This document shows positions 1 to 6,263 of a stretch of 8,676 nucleotides of DNA, piece by piece. Every line of letters begins with the position of its first letter. Within the stretch, counting starts at the first letter, position 1. A model generated the notes under the pieces. The model was not told the DNA's origin, ran no database searches, and was given only the letters and a program-made list of their open reading frames with translations. The position numbers and the translations under genes were made by a program. Source of the stretch: Lachnospiraceae bacterium (lineage in GTDB: Bacteria; Bacillota; Clostridia; Lachnospirales; Lachnospiraceae); the NCBI GenBank assembly GCA_014804495.1, contig JAAUZS010000082.1, positions 12,833-21,508 on the forward strand. Direction: 5' to 3'.

Positions 1-806
1 GCCTGCGTCGCACAGTCTTCTCCTGCCAGACAATAGCCGCTATCGTCACACGGCACAATATTTCTAAACAATTCCGTGTTCGGATGAATTCCTACAGCAA
101 TAAAAATCCCTTCTGCATTTATCACTTTCGTACTGTTTTCCTTAAGATTGCGAACCTTCACGCTATCTACCTGCTCCTGACCGCATATTTCTTCCACTAC
201 ACTGTCCCAAACCACTTCCACATTGTCACACTGAAACAGCCTATCCTGTAAAGATTTCGCCGCACGCAGGCTGTCACGTCTGTGAATCAGAACGACTTTC
301 TTACAGAGCCTTGATAAAAAAACTGCGTCCTCTACAGCCACGTCGCCGCCACCTACGACCGCCACCGTCCTATCCTTATAAAAAGCGCCGTCGCATGTCG
401 CGCAGTACGATACTCCTTTTCCGGCAAGCCTTTCCTCTCCCGGAACGTTCAGCAGTGCATGGGAAGCTCCCGTTGCCAAAATTACCGCTTTCGTTTCATA
501 GACTTTATCCACGTCACCGTTTTTCGCAATAACGGTTTTATAGCCGTTCTTTTCTGAAATCCCTGTCACCTGTACATTTTCAAATGTGACGCCGGTGTCA
601 TCTGCATGCTGCCGGAATTTCATGCCCATTTCAAAACCGTTCATCATTGGCATTCCAAGATAATTGTCCACTTCATAGGTATTCAGCACCTGCCCGCCGC
701 TCATTGGATTTTTTTCCAGCACAAGCACGTCAAATCCCGCTCTTTTTCCATATATAGCTGCCGACAGTCCAGCGGGGCCGGAGCCGATGATTATTAAGTC
801 ATACAT
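1..806 (-). CDS. trxB: Thioredoxin reductase (partial, 3' end outside window)
   Basis: Flavoenzyme that passes electrons from NADPH through FAD and a redox disulfide to thioredoxin in the cytoplasm. 268 codons are visible, against about 300-315 for the family, so only the C-terminal tail is missing. Seen in the translation: N-terminal FAD-binding GSGPAG at residues 8-13; ATGA near 111-114; the redox-active CATC at 135-138; the NADPH-binding glycine motif GGGD at 152-155; and HRRDSLRA at 175-182, the HRRxxxRA signature for the NADPH 2'-phosphate. The window ends just before the expected final FAD-contact GD motif. The start at 806 is chosen because it gives the canonical MYDLIIIGSG beginning and has AAGGAAGGA a few bases upstream. 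It is read leftward from the promoter at 838-866, divergent from the SDR gene. No frameshift is seen. A sibling ferredoxin-dependent reductase is less likely because both the HRRxxxRA motif and CATC are intact. Confidence 0.95.
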   Translation of the reverse strand, partial: MYDLIIIGSGPAGLSAAIYGKRAGFDVLVLEKNPMSGGQVLNTYEVDNYLGMPMMNGFEMGMKFRQHADDTGVTFENVQVTGISEKNGYKTVIAKNGDVDKVYETKAVILATGASHALLNVPGEERLAGKGVSYCATCDGAFYKDRTVAVVGGGDVAVEDAVFLSRLCKKVVLIHRRDSLRAAKSLQDRLFQCDNVEVVWDSVVEEICGQEQVDSVKVRNLKENSTKVINAEGIFIAVGIHPNTELFRNIVPCDDSGYCLAGEDCATQ

Positions 807-837
807 ATAGTAATCCTTCCTTTTTTTACATATTAGT

Positions 838-866
838 AGTATAATTCTTAGCGTATAGTTTGTCAA
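838..866 (-). promoter_or_regulatory. Sigma-A promoter of trxB
   Basis: On the minus strand there is a perfect -35 TTGACA (861-866), a 17-base spacer, and -10 TATACT (838-843), one base off consensus. Transcription should start near position 831, giving a short leader of about 25 bases that contains the AAGGAAGGA ribosome site. This implies strong, housekeeping-type expression of trxB. No operator palindrome is evident within it. Confidence 0.8.
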
Positions 867-909
867 AAATATTTAGAGGTTGTGAAACGTTAGTTTTGCA
901 AGACGACCG

Positions 910-1044
910 TTGTACAATATAGACAAATCAACGCAGGGCACGCTTGCGCTGCATTGTCGCTCGTAGCGGTACTAAGCTCGAAAATACCTCGCTAAGTACC
1001 GACGGCTCCATAGCACCCTGTGTCTATTTGTCTATATTGTACAA
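910..1044. repeat. 135-bp inverted-repeat element, MITE-like or structured
   Basis: The ends are perfect 19-bp inverted repeats: TTGTACAATATAGACAAAT at 910-928 and its complement at 1026-1044. One more pair, 909/1045, also matches. The outer eight bases, TTGTACAA, are themselves a palindrome. Inside, CAGGGCA and CACCCTG continue the stem imperfectly. The centre has its own hairpin: CGGTACT (967-973) pairs with AGTACCG (995-1001), and AGC/GCT extend it past a one-base mismatch. No reading frame of note lies within. It lies 43 bases upstream of the trxB promoter and far from the SDR start. The size, terminal repeats and lack of coding fit a miniature non-autonomous mobile element or a dispersed intergenic repeat. 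A structured RNA cannot be excluded. Confidence 0.6.
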
Positions 1045-1121
1045 CTACGTTTTGGAAAGAGCGAGTCAAGTTACCTCCTATTGATTCATGTGTCAAAAGA
1101 TTCATCTATAACCTTGGTGGG

Positions 1122-1344
1122 CAGATTGCTCAAAATGTTTGCGAAACGCTTTGCGAAGGAATATGAGATTTTCTTAATATTCCGTTAAGTATCCAGCAAT
1201 TTCGGGACATGGATGTCCCGAAAAGCCCGCTCTGAGCCCGGACGGCGAATAGCGGGCGGTTGCGTCAGCATTCACAGTCTCACCGGAATATTTAGAAAAT
1301 CCATATTCATAAGCCAGGCGCGAGCGAACATTTTGAGCAATCTG
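1122..1344. repeat. 223-bp long imperfect inverted-repeat element
   Basis: The terminal arms are 18 bp and perfect: CAGATTGCTCAAAATGTT at 1122-1139 and its complement at 1327-1344. A second conserved arm block at 1159-1184 (GAATATG, GATTTTCT, AATATTCCG) pairs with 1284-1308, with a one-base indel and few mismatches, so the two halves form a long interrupted stem. The middle holds two compact hairpins: TTCGGGACAT/ATGTCCCGAA (1201-1222, loop GG) and GCCCGCT/AGCGGGC (1225-1257). The sequence is unlike the element at 910-1044, so it is a different family. No protein is encoded. Likely a MITE-type insertion or dispersed structured repeat; the cloverleaf-like layout also allows a non-coding RNA. 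Confidence 0.6.
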
Positions 1345-1423
1345 ACCTCTCAGTTAATACAAGAGACACTTTGACCTCAGAATCCTAACAAAAAGTATTC
1401 ACCGAAAGGAGTATACCCCCATT
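1345..1423 (+). promoter_or_regulatory. Leader of the SDR gene with weak promoter candidates
   Basis: This stretch between the inverted repeat and the SDR start contains the ribosome site AAAGGAG (1405-1411), 12 bases before the ATG. Two promoter candidates are visible and both are poor: TTGACC (1371-1376) with GTATTC 18 bases on, and TTGAGC (1333-1338, inside the repeat arm) with TAATAC at 1355-1360. If the second is used, the repeat element supplies part of the promoter. I cannot choose between them. Confidence 0.25.
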
Positions 1424-2143
1424 ATGTCAAAATATGCTTTAATCACGGGAGCTTCCCGCGGAATCGGAAAGGCAATTGCCGATATTATGGCTGCAGACGG
1501 TTATAATTTATACCTTAGCTGCATTCATTCCAAAAACGAGCTCTGCTCATATGCTTCCGAACTTTCAGAGCAATACGGAATCTCATGCACGCCTTTTATA
1601 GGTGATATGGGATGCGAGGATGATGTGAAAAAGATGTTTGACACGATACCGGAACTCGATGTTCTGATAAATAACGCAGGGCTGTCATATGTGGGGCTCC
1701 TTAGCGAAATGTCCACCAAAGATTGGCAGAGAATCATGTCCGCTAATCTTGATTCTTTATTTTATACATGCAGACTTGCCATTCCGCTTATGCTGCATAA
1801 GCACAACGGAAAGATTATAAATATTTCATCTGTCTGGGGAAATATAGGCGCATCTATGGAAGTGGCTTATTCAGCTTCAAAAGGTGCAGTGAACAGCTTT
1901 ACCAAAGCACTTGCAAAGGAACTGGCTCCCAGCCATATACAGGTCAATGCGATTGCATGCGGGGTTATCGATACGGATATGAACAGCTGCTTTTCTGCAG
2001 AAGAAATGGAAGCGCTGCGCGAAGAAATTCCATGTGACAGAATCGGTCAGCCTTCGGAAGCCGCACAGATGGTACGGAACCTTCTGAACGCTCCTGATTA
2101 CCTGACTGGTCAGATTATTACTCTGGATGGGGGATGGACATAG
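1424..2143 (+). CDS. SDR-family NAD(P)H oxidoreductase, EF-P 5-aminopentanone reductase (YmfI)-like
   Basis: Classical short-chain dehydrogenase of 239 residues, the usual length. Seen: cofactor-binding TGASRGIG at 8-15, NNAG at 83-86, catalytic Asn108, Ser136, Tyr149 and Lys153 in the N-S-YxxxK arrangement, and the C-terminal GQIITLDGGW. The segments AGLSYVGL, ISSVWG and GASMEVAYSASKGA, followed by KALAKELAPS, resemble from memory Bacillus YmfI. That enzyme reduces the 5-aminopentanonyl modification on elongation factor P in the cytoplasm. FabG, the 3-oxoacyl-ACP reductase of fatty acid synthesis, is the main alternative and shares most motifs, but no fab genes are nearby. One oddity: the usual PG after the last Rossmann strand is CG here (Cys179-Gly180). 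The gene stands alone, divergent from trxB, with about 170 bp before the sigma factor gene. The family is certain; the subfamily is inference. Confidence 0.88.
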   Translation: MSKYALITGASRGIGKAIADIMAADGYNLYLSCIHSKNELCSYASELSEQYGISCTPFIGDMGCEDDVKKMFDTIPELDVLINNAGLSYVGLLSEMSTKDWQRIMSANLDSLFYTCRLAIPLMLHKHNGKIINISSVWGNIGASMEVAYSASKGAVNSFTKALAKELAPSHIQVNAIACGVIDTDMNSCFSAEEMEALREEIPCDRIGQPSEAAQMVRNLLNAPDYLTGQIITLDGGWT

Positions 2144-2238
2144 GTTCATCCCAATTTTTCGTCTTGAAATACTCTTGATAATTTTATCTATTGCAATTCT
2201 GTCTATTTTTCACAAAAAAATCCTCCCGGACTATCCCT

Positions 2239-2266
2239 TTGATGCTGTACTACGTTATAGTATATA
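2239..2266 (+). promoter_or_regulatory. Putative promoter of the sigma/ABC operon
   Basis: TTGATG (2239-2244) and TATATA (2261-2266) are 16 bases apart, about 45 bases before the sigma gene start. This fits sigma-A moderately. I looked for an ECF-type promoter (AAC at -35, CGTC-like at -10) that would indicate autoregulation and found no convincing one. The -10 touches the cre-like palindrome. Confidence 0.4.
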
Positions 2267-2279
2267 GAAAGCGCTTTCA
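2266..2279 (+). promoter_or_regulatory. cre-like operator (CcpA-type) overlapping the promoter
   Basis: AGAAAGCGCTTTCA matches the catabolite-responsive element consensus TGWNANCGNTNWCA at 13 of 14 positions on either strand. It contains the perfect 12-base palindrome GAAAGCGCTTTC (2267-2278). It begins at the last base of the putative -10, where a bound LacI/CcpA-family protein would block transcription. CcpA control of this operon is inferred from the site alone. Confidence 0.55.
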
Positions 2280-2289
2280 AACATTAACA

Positions 2290-2297
2290 GGAAAGGA
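2290..2297 (+). promoter_or_regulatory. Ribosome binding site fixing the sigma factor start
   Basis: GGAAAGGA lies 13 bases before the ATG at 2311. An in-frame ATG at 2191 would add 40 residues, but that stretch lies upstream of or across the putative promoter and operator, has no good ribosome site, and does not resemble a sigma factor N-terminus. Confidence 0.6.
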
Positions 2298-2310
2298 ATA
2301 CGACCAAAAC

Positions 2311-2838
2311 ATGAGCGTAAATGTTGACTTGGATCTTCTGCTTGTGCAAAAAATGCGCATGGGAGACGAAAAGGCATTTGATGATTTTGTGAGAAAATAC
2401 TATCCCAAAATTCTGAAATATTGTCAGCTGCATATATGCGACTTTGGATATGCAGAAGATATGACGCAGGAAACATTTGCGCGGTTTTTCCGAACCTTGA
2501 AGAATTATAAGCACTATGGAAAGGCGGTGAATTATCTGTATGTAATCGCTGCAAATGTCTGCAATGATTATTACAGAACCAAAAGAGAAATACCGGTTGA
2601 AGAACTGCCGGAAATTTCAGATAAGAAAACAGAAGCTTTGGACGAGCAGATAGTCGTGCGGCTTGCTTTAGATGAATTACCCGAAGAATTAAGGGAAGCG
2701 GCCGTTCTGTTTTTCATACAGGAGCAAAGGCAGAAGGATATTGCAAGAATTCTGGGGATTTCTCTTCCGCTTGTAAAATACAGGATACGAAGAGCCAAAG
2801 AACTGTTGTCGGATTATTTTAGCAAGGAGGGTCTATGA
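2311..2838 (+). CDS. ECF-type RNA polymerase sigma factor
   Basis: Alternative sigma-70 family factor, 175 residues, the normal ECF size with only regions 2 and 4. Region 2 runs from about 22 to 92: FDDFVRKYYPKIL, then AEDMTQETFARFFR (regions 2.1-2.2), then NYLYVIAANVCNDYYR (74-89) for -10 recognition and melting. A linker of about 25 residues follows. Region 4 covers about 118-166: LPEELREAAVLFF, then the helix-turn-helix QKDIARILGISLPLVKYRIRRAKELL that binds the -35. The gene heads a four-gene operon; its TGA overlaps the next ATG (ATGA at 2835-2838), so translation is probably coupled. No zinc-finger anti-sigma gene follows, which is unusual; the next gene is a polytopic membrane protein instead. 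The likely target is its own ABC exporter operon or envelope genes, but no such promoter is visible here. Confidence 0.9.
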   Translation: MSVNVDLDLLLVQKMRMGDEKAFDDFVRKYYPKILKYCQLHICDFGYAEDMTQETFARFFRTLKNYKHYGKAVNYLYVIAANVCNDYYRTKREIPVEELPEISDKKTEALDEQIVVRLALDELPEELREAAVLFFIQEQRQKDIARILGISLPLVKYRIRRAKELLSDYFSKEGL

Positions 2839-3602
2839 AATTATCAGAAAATAAGCTCAGAAAACATCTGGGTACAGGAACAGATTTTTCTTATAGTGAA
2901 AAAAAGTTACAGGAAACGCTCAAACAGGCGAAAACTGCATTTTATGAAAACGAAGCCGGTGAAGTGCTTTCCTACAAAGAATTCGTATACTGGCAGAGCA
3001 GATATATCAAAAAACGCTGGTGGATTTTGCAGGGTCTTCTTCTGCTCGCGCTATGGTGCATGCTTAAACTAGCAGGAAGCGGATTTTATACTCAAAGAAT
3101 TATGGGCATAGCCGCTCCGTTGTTTGTGGTGCTGCTAGTGCCGGAACTGTGGAAAAACAAAAATGCAAGCGCATTGGAGATTGAAAGTTCCGCGTATTAT
3201 TCTTTGCATCAGATATATGCGGTTAGGATTTTCCTTTTTGCCCTGGTTGATATGTTTTTACTCTGCATCTTTTATATAGCAGCAATTTTAACAGGCAAAA
3301 TACTTCCGTCAGAAATGATGATTCAGTTTTTTCTTCCATATATTGTGACCTGCTGTATCTGTTTCCGTACATTGTACAGCCGTAAAGCAGGCTCGGAGGC
3401 TTTTGCATGTATTTTATGCATGATCTGGAGCGCTATATGGGTACAGATTGTATTGAATGAAAAAATATACAGCGCAATTTCTTTTCCCGCCTGGTGCATG
3501 ATGACAGTAGTCTCAGTCATGTATCTGGGCTACTGCATATGCAGGGGACAGAAGGAATGCAAAGAAATTTGGGAGGTGAAGTCTCTATGGAACTTAAAAT
3601 AA
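2835..3602 (+). CDS. Six-helix membrane protein of sigma/ABC operon, possible sigma-controlling sensor
   Basis: I do not recognise a named family. The protein has 255 residues. Residues 1-60 are charged and probably cytoplasmic, with a helical stretch SEKKLQETLKQAKTAF and a tryptophan-containing YWQSRYIKKRWW just before the membrane. Six hydrophobic segments follow at about 63-80, 89-105, 129-153, 161-181, 188-207 and 214-236, then a short charged tail. AAGGAGGG (2824-2831) is the best ribosome site of the operon, and the ATG overlaps the sigma stop. The gene overlaps the ATPase gene start by 16 bases. Its position directly after an ECF sigma gene is where a membrane anti-sigma factor is normally encoded, so the N-terminal domain may hold the sigma factor; this is inference. 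Alternatively it is a second membrane subunit of the ABC transporter. No signal peptide, zinc motif or enzyme signature is seen. Confidence 0.8.
   Translation: MKLSENKLRKHLGTGTDFSYSEKKLQETLKQAKTAFYENEAGEVLSYKEFVYWQSRYIKKRWWILQGLLLLALWCMLKLAGSGFYTQRIMGIAAPLFVVLLVPELWKNKNASALEIESSAYYSLHQIYAVRIFLFALVDMFLLCIFYIAAILTGKILPSEMMIQFFLPYIVTCCICFRTLYSRKAGSEAFACILCMIWSAIWVQIVLNEKIYSAISFPAWCMMTVVSVMYLGYCICRGQKECKEIWEVKSLWNLK
3571..3578 (+). promoter_or_regulatory. Ribosome binding site fixing the ATPase start
   Basis: GGGAGGTG lies 8 bases before the ATG at 3587, inside the 3' end of the membrane protein gene. It rules out a longer in-frame start at 3494, whose extra 31 residues do not look like ABC ATPase sequence. 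Confidence 0.75.
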
Positions 3603-4468
3603 CTAATCTTACAAAAGAATTTAAAGATATAACTGCCGTAAATGATGTGAATTATTCCATGCATGAAGGCGTTTACGGGCTTTTGGGCGTAAACGGCGCC
3701 GGAAAGACCACACTTATGCGCATGCTATGCACTTTGCTGAAACCCGACCGTGGAGAAATAACATGGAATGGGCAGGATATTTTCGCGATGGATGGAGAAT
3801 ACAGGCGTATTCTGGGATATCTTCCGCAGGATTTCGGATATTATCCTGACTTCTCGGTTTATGACTATCTTATGTATATTGCATCTATTAAGGGACTGCG
3901 TCCCGTTACAGCCAAGCAGCGTACCAAAGCCCTGTTAAAACAGGTCGGCATGGACAAGGCGGAAAAGAAAAAAATGAAAACATTATCAGGCGGAATGAAG
4001 CGCCGCGTGGGAATTGCACAGGCAATGCTCGGGGACCCGCAAATACTGGTTCTTGATGAACCGACCGCAGGGCTTGACCCAAATGAGCGGATCCGCTTCC
4101 GAAATCTGATCAGCGAGCTTGCGGAAAAGCGTCTGGTACTTCTTTCCACCCACATTGTGTCAGATGTTGAGTACATTGCAAACGAGATTCTTCTTATGAA
4201 AGACGGACAGATAAAGGCCGCAGGTACTTCGCAGGAATTGCTTGCCGCTATGCCGACAAAGGTATGGAGCGCTCAGGCTTCAAAGAAAGAGCTTGACACA
4301 TATATGAAGACCTACAAAGTATCAAATGTGAAAACTTCGCCGCAAGGCGCTGAGGTACGGATTTTATCTCCGGATAAGCCCTCTGAAAACGCTGTCTTGG
4401 AAACTGCTACGCTGGAGGATTTATTCCTGAATCACTTCGGTGAAACGGTAGATGACAATATAGAATAG
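3587..4468 (+). CDS. ABC transporter ATP-binding protein (ABC-2 export type)
   Basis: Cytoplasmic ATPase subunit, 293 residues, that powers the membrane partner encoded next. Seen: Walker A GVNGAGKTT at 34-42 (Lys40), Q-loop Gln81 in LPQDFGYYP, signature LSGGM at 133-137, Walker B ILVLDE at 153-158 with catalytic Glu158, D-loop AGLDP at 161-165, and H-loop His189 in LLSTHIVSD. All catalytic residues are intact. A C-terminal extension of about 70 residues (222-293) is typical of ABC-2 drug, lantibiotic or polysaccharide exporters. It closes with TLEDLFLNHFGE, a variant of the LEDxFL motif seen in this group. The start overlaps the previous gene by 16 bases and the permease follows after 20 bases, so the set is one operon. 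The substrate cannot be read from the sequence; antimicrobial peptide or lipid export is a reasonable guess from the sigma factor context. Confidence 0.93.
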   Translation: MELKITNLTKEFKDITAVNDVNYSMHEGVYGLLGVNGAGKTTLMRMLCTLLKPDRGEITWNGQDIFAMDGEYRRILGYLPQDFGYYPDFSVYDYLMYIASIKGLRPVTAKQRTKALLKQVGMDKAEKKKMKTLSGGMKRRVGIAQAMLGDPQILVLDEPTAGLDPNERIRFRNLISELAEKRLVLLSTHIVSDVEYIANEILLMKDGQIKAAGTSQELLAAMPTKVWSAQASKKELDTYMKTYKVSNVKTSPQGAEVRILSPDKPSENAVLETATLEDLFLNHFGETVDDNIE

Positions 4469-4488
4469 AAGGGAGAATTGGTATTATC

Positions 4489-5715
4489 ATGACCATATAT
4501 GAAATCAAAAAAGTTTTTTATAAAACCAACAGTAAGATTGCCATTTTGGTGCTGCTTTTCGTAATGGGAATCACATGCTTTTTCGCTACATCTGTCAAAT
4601 GGATAGATGAAAACGGGGATAGCCACAAAGGTCCTGCCGCCGTCTCACACTTACGGGCAGCGCGCAAGGAATGGGCAGGTTATCTGGATGAAGAAAAAAT
4701 AAGTAAGGTAATTGAGGAAAACGTAAGAATTCGGACATCACCGGAAGCATTGTCAAACAATCTACAGGAAATCGAAACAGCGTATGGCTGGGGACAGGGA
4801 ATTATGGATATACGTGATTTGCTAAACTCATCTTTCGCATCCCATTTTCGTGAATATGATTATTACCGGGCAGATTCTCTTACAAAAGAAGACGCATGCA
4901 ATTTCTACAGCAATCGCATATTATTGCTAAGGGAATGGTTGGAAGATGAAGCAAATGATCAGTATACCAAGGCTGAAAAAGAATACTTAATCAGCCAATA
5001 CGAAAATATGGAAACTCCTCTGTATTATGATTATATGACAGGCTGGTCACAGCTATTTGAATATTCAGCCACAATAGTTATGCTTACCATGCTGGTTTTG
5101 GCATATCTTGTTGCAGGAATTTTTTCAAGTGAATTCAGCTTAAAGTCTGATGCTATTTTCTTTACTTCTCTACATGGAAGAAATAAAGCGGTTGCGGCAA
5201 AAATCAAAGCAGGCTTCATAATTGTGACACTGGTATACTTTGCCGCATTTATTTTATATACTGCAATAACCCTGCTATATCTTGGTGTCGATGGATGGAA
5301 TCTTGCAATTCAGGCTGACGGGGGTCATTGGAAAAGCTTTTATAATATTACTATATGGCAAGCGTATCTTATTATTGCCATTAGCGGATATATCGGCTGT
5401 CTGTTCATTTCCTTTCTGGCTATGCTGGCATCCGCAAAAACAAAATCAGCGGTATTCGCTGTCATGATTCCGGTTATATTGCTTTTCATACCATCTTTTC
5501 TTGGCAATATAAACAATCATATTGTTCAAAAAGCCTTAGGGATTCTGCCTGACCAGCTGCTGGATACAAGCATGGCGCTGAAGGTTTTTAATCTGTATTC
5601 ATTTGGTGATATTGTGGTTGGTGCGGTACCGATAATTATGGTATTATATACTGTTTTGACAGTGGTTATCATACCTTTTGTATATCAGGAATATAGGCAT
5701 AAGCAGATAACTTAA
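4489..5715 (+). CDS. ABC-2 type transporter permease
   Basis: Membrane partner of the preceding ATPase, 408 residues. Topology read from hydrophobicity: TM1 about 17-34, then a large charged domain of about 150 residues (36-188) expected outside the membrane, then TM2 190-212, TM3 240-265, TM4 291-316, TM5 320-338 and TM6 373-398, with a short basic tail. One long soluble loop after TM1 followed by a five-helix bundle is the usual ABC-2 exporter design. The loop is rich in Glu, Tyr and Trp with few cysteines and probably recognises or handles the substrate, or senses it. SSEFSLKSDAIFFTSLHGRNK after TM2 corresponds to the cytoplasmic coupling region of such permeases ("E...G......t.p.sR"). AAGGGAG (4469-4475) precedes the ATG by 13 bases. 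It is the last gene of the operon, ended by the hairpin at 5745-5803. Confidence 0.88.
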   Translation: MTIYEIKKVFYKTNSKIAILVLLFVMGITCFFATSVKWIDENGDSHKGPAAVSHLRAARKEWAGYLDEEKISKVIEENVRIRTSPEALSNNLQEIETAYGWGQGIMDIRDLLNSSFASHFREYDYYRADSLTKEDACNFYSNRILLLREWLEDEANDQYTKAEKEYLISQYENMETPLYYDYMTGWSQLFEYSATIVMLTMLVLAYLVAGIFSSEFSLKSDAIFFTSLHGRNKAVAAKIKAGFIIVTLVYFAAFILYTAITLLYLGVDGWNLAIQADGGHWKSFYNITIWQAYLIIAISGYIGCLFISFLAMLASAKTKSAVFAVMIPVILLFIPSFLGNINNHIVQKALGILPDQLLDTSMALKVFNLYSFGDIVVGAVPIIMVLYTVLTVVIIPFVYQEYRHKQIT

Positions 5716-5744
5716 TGGCGGTATGGTTGAACAAAAGGCACAAT

Positions 5745-5803
5745 GGCAAATTAGCGGCACTGTAGATTTGACAGATTCGACTTTCTACAGTGCCGCTATT
5801 GCC
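5745..5803. terminator. Long hairpin between convergent genes, probable bidirectional terminator
   Basis: The arms TAGCGGCACTGTAGA (5752-5766) and TCTACAGTGCCGCTA (5784-5798) are perfectly complementary over 15 bases. Past a two-base bulge, GGCAA/TTGCC extends the stem to 20 pairs, with a 17-base loop. On the plus strand it is followed by a loose T-rich run (TGGCTTTTCCTTA). It starts 30 bases after the permease stop. The right arm lies inside the 3' end of the NUDIX gene and encodes its last residues. The U-tract is imperfect in both directions, so efficient termination is inferred from position and stem strength. Confidence 0.65.
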
Positions 5804-6261
5804 TGGCTTTTCCTTACAGACAATTCTCTTCTTTCATATTCTTCGATTAATTTAGGCTGTATCAATGGGTATGTCCAGTTTGTCGGCAGTTCTTCCATAA
5901 AAACTACCTTCTCAATTTCATGTTCTAACTTCCCGGAAAATTCTGTTATATCAGCAAAGCATAAAAGCCCAAAACTTTCTTCTCCTGTTTCATTTACAGA
6001 AGTCTTTCCTGTAACAGAATAAACGCACACCGGTCTGATACCAAACTCCACGGCTCCTGTTTCTTCTCGTAACTCTCTTTTCGCAGTCTCAAGAATATTT
6101 TCTCCCGCTTCCCTATGGCCGCCCGGTGCTTCATATGTATCACGCTCCTTATGTTTGCAAAACACCCATTTTCCACTGCTTTTAGAAAGGATAACGGTAA
6201 ACTTTAGTAAAGAGTCGTCAACTTCATCATAAAATTTTACTTCAAGTGTTTTTTCATGCAT
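5785..6261 (-). CDS. NUDIX hydrolase, 8-oxo-dGTP diphosphatase-like
   Basis: Hydrolase of nucleoside diphosphates linked to X, 158 residues. The full Nudix box Gx5Ex7REUxEExGU is present at about 48-70 (GHREAGE, then RELREETGA), giving the catalytic helix and Mg-binding glutamates. It is preceded by KWVFCKHKERDTYEAPGG, typical of MutT/YtkD-like proteins that clean oxidised or surplus nucleotides; Bacillus YtkD is similar in length. The substrate is not determined by the sequence. The start at 6261 has GAGGG upstream, lying inside the last codons of the RdgB-like gene. The two genes are separated by 2 bases (TAA then GT then ATG), so they are co-translated from one message. The last codons form one arm of the hairpin at 5745-5803. 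The partner is also a nucleotide house-cleaning enzyme, supporting a shared role. Confidence 0.9.
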   Translation of the reverse strand: MHEKTLEVKFYDEVDDSLLKFTVILSKSSGKWVFCKHKERDTYEAPGGHREAGENILETAKRELREETGAVEFGIRPVCVYSVTGKTSVNETGEESFGLLCFADITEFSGKLEHEIEKVVFMEELPTNWTYPLIQPKLIEEYERRELSVRKSQAIAAL

Positions 6262-6263
6262 AC

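Noticed and set aside
311..797. Plus-strand open frames of 73 and 63 codons opposite trxB
   Set aside because: They lie antisense to a well-supported thioredoxin reductase, are Arg/His/Pro-rich as expected of shadow frames, and show no domain.
1081..1112. Plus-strand promoter TTGATT with TCTATA, and the repeated GATTCAT words
   Set aside because: Spacing and matches are poor, nothing directly downstream needs it, and two 7-base words are not a meaningful repeat.
2191..2310. Longer N-terminus for the sigma factor from an ATG at 2191
   Set aside because: The stretch covers the putative promoter and cre-like site, lacks a good ribosome site, and the ATG at 2311 has one and gives a normal ECF length.
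3494..3586. Longer N-terminus for the ABC ATPase from an ATG at 3494
   Set aside because: The extra residues are the out-of-frame reading of the membrane protein gene; GGGAGGTG before 3587 gives the usual MELKITNLTK start.
5723..6022. Plus-strand open frame of 99 codons downstream of the permease
   Set aside because: It is antisense to the NUDIX gene, crosses the terminator-like hairpin and has no domain features.
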